A DNA stretch of 33,159 bases. Source: an uncultured Thermomicrobiales bacterium. GTDB taxonomy: Bacteria > Chloroflexota > Chloroflexia > Thermomicrobiales > CADCWN01. Below, in pieces: positions 32,709 to 33,159 of the stretch. The number at the start of each line of letters is the position of its first letter. Position 1 is the first letter of the stretch. The DNA is taken from NCBI GenBank assembly GCA_902806415.1, contig CADCWN010000420.1, positions 1 through 33,159 on the forward strand. Reading direction: 5' to 3'. Under the pieces are notes generated by a model. It did no database searches, had not been told where the DNA came from, and saw only the letters and a program-made list of their open reading frames with translations. Made by a program: the position numbers and the translations under genes.

Positions 32709-33159
32709 TCATCTAGCACGGTATAGATTTCCCATCTCCTCGGCTCTCGACCGTCAGGGAATACATGCACTCGTACGCCAAGTGCAACGAGCACGGTCCG
32801 CCAGTTCTCGTAGGTGAATCCCGCTAAGTTCTCGGCGGCGGTTCGGCACCACTCGGCCAAGCTGCGCACCTGCTCTTGTCCGACTTGCCACTCCTGGCTC
32901 CGTGCATCCAGTCCCTCACGTTCGGACACGAGGGCACGTCGACGCTCCCCCAATGCCTTCAGTTCTACCACCAAAGGGGCGCGGGCATCCTCATCATCCA
33001 CGAGGGCGAGCACGGCGGTCAGGTTTCCTTGCTTGCGCCGAATCTCGGCTAGCAATCGATCAATAGTAGCCAGCGACTCGGCCACCGGGTCGACCTTCGT
33101 GTCCTGCCCTGCCACTTCTGCGGCGATAATCGACGGGTCGAGCAGGCGCCGGGCAACCT
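32573..33159 (-). CDS. large serine recombinase, C-terminal part (5' end beyond window)
   Basis: The frame is open to the window edge at 33159. It reads RRLLDPSIIAAEVAG, a coiled-coil rich in charged residues (about 33000-33110), and WRTVLVALGVRVHVF with RRWEIYTVLD, which is the end of large serine recombinases of phage and integrative elements. The catalytic N-terminal domain lies to the right, off the window. The recognisable recombinase ends near 32690. From there the frame continues through DUF503 sequence in another frame to a stop at 32573, giving a foreign tail (SSCSKTSARCC...). This indicates a junction. The gene may encode the integrase of an element inserted in DUF503. Confidence 0.75.
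   Translation of the reverse strand, partial: VARRLLDPSIIAAEVAGQDTKVDPVAESLATIDRLLAEIRRKQGNLTAVLALVDDEDARAPLVVELKALGERRRALVSEREGLDARSQEWQVGQEQVRSLAEWCRTAAENLAGFTYENWRTVLVALGVRVHVFPDGREPRRWEIYTVLDEATSIVSSCSKTSARCCARSRAASATSSACRSPRRAHKTRGKPPN

Noticed and set aside
1..33159. CRISPR array, rRNA operon or replication origin
   Set aside because: No regularly spaced direct repeats, no rRNA segments and no DnaA-box cluster were seen.

Overview
The window is a GC-rich bacterial chromosome segment with strong third-position G/C bias, which produces very long false reading frames antisense to the real genes. A Rho factor with a very long low-complexity N-terminal extension, extended -10 promoters with weak -35 boxes, one apparently leaderless gene and the overall gene complement suggest a Chloroflexota relative, perhaps Thermomicrobia/Sphaerobacter-like. 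That placement is inference. A high-GC actinobacterium cannot be excluded without a phylogeny of Rho or Rel.

Layout. At 1-380 there is a strongly folded non-coding stretch followed by tRNA-Glu(UUC) on the minus strand with a clear promoter. 382-2864 (minus) holds a ComEC-type DNA-uptake channel lacking the metallo-beta-lactamase domain, behind a Gly/Gln-rich single-pass membrane protein. 3166-6979 (plus) holds a class C beta-lactamase-like serine hydrolase and an orphan CoxL/xanthine-dehydrogenase-type molybdenum subunit. 7120-14326 (minus) holds an XPB-like helicase-associated-domain protein, a Rid-family protein, bifunctional (p)ppGpp synthetase/hydrolase Rel, a nucleotide-sugar epimerase and a PanE/ApbA-like reductase. 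14615-15300 (plus) holds a CBS-pair/zinc-ribbon protein and a compact small-RNA gene. 15317-16323 (minus) is a frameshifted WYL regulator. A 34-residue membrane peptide and a long gene-poor leader precede rho (17661-19667). Then come an MFS transporter (minus), an S9 prolyl-oligopeptidase-like peptidase (plus) and a 1033-residue Ser/Thr kinase-Kelch receptor (plus).

26570-27181 (minus) encodes a KamB/NpmA-like 16S rRNA A1408 methyltransferase candidate, preceded by a leader with an intrinsic terminator and short upstream reading frames, an arrangement that suggests attenuation. 27596-29761 (plus) is an amidohydrolase plus P-loop kinase pair. A MutT/MTH1-like Nudix hydrolase (minus) and a monomeric sarcosine/N-methyltryptophan oxidase (plus) follow. 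The right end is mobile-looking. A GxxExxY PD-(D/E)XK-type gene sits between perfect 29-bp inverted repeats, and the 3' end of a large serine recombinase runs into a DUF503 gene that has lost its 5' end, which looks like an integration junction.

The genes do not form one pathway. The most unusual shared feature is a set of four inverted repeats (near 4567, 15082, 23052 and 31852). Each has arms of about 23-29 nt made of short purine-rich units, starts 0-10 nt after the stop codon of a plus-strand gene and has the purine-rich arm first. Their sequences differ but the design is constant. One carries the GxxExxY gene and another encloses a perfect 17-bp hairpin. The other strong leads are the rRNA methyltransferase with its leader, the anti-Shine-Dalgarno small RNA and the kinase-Kelch receptor.
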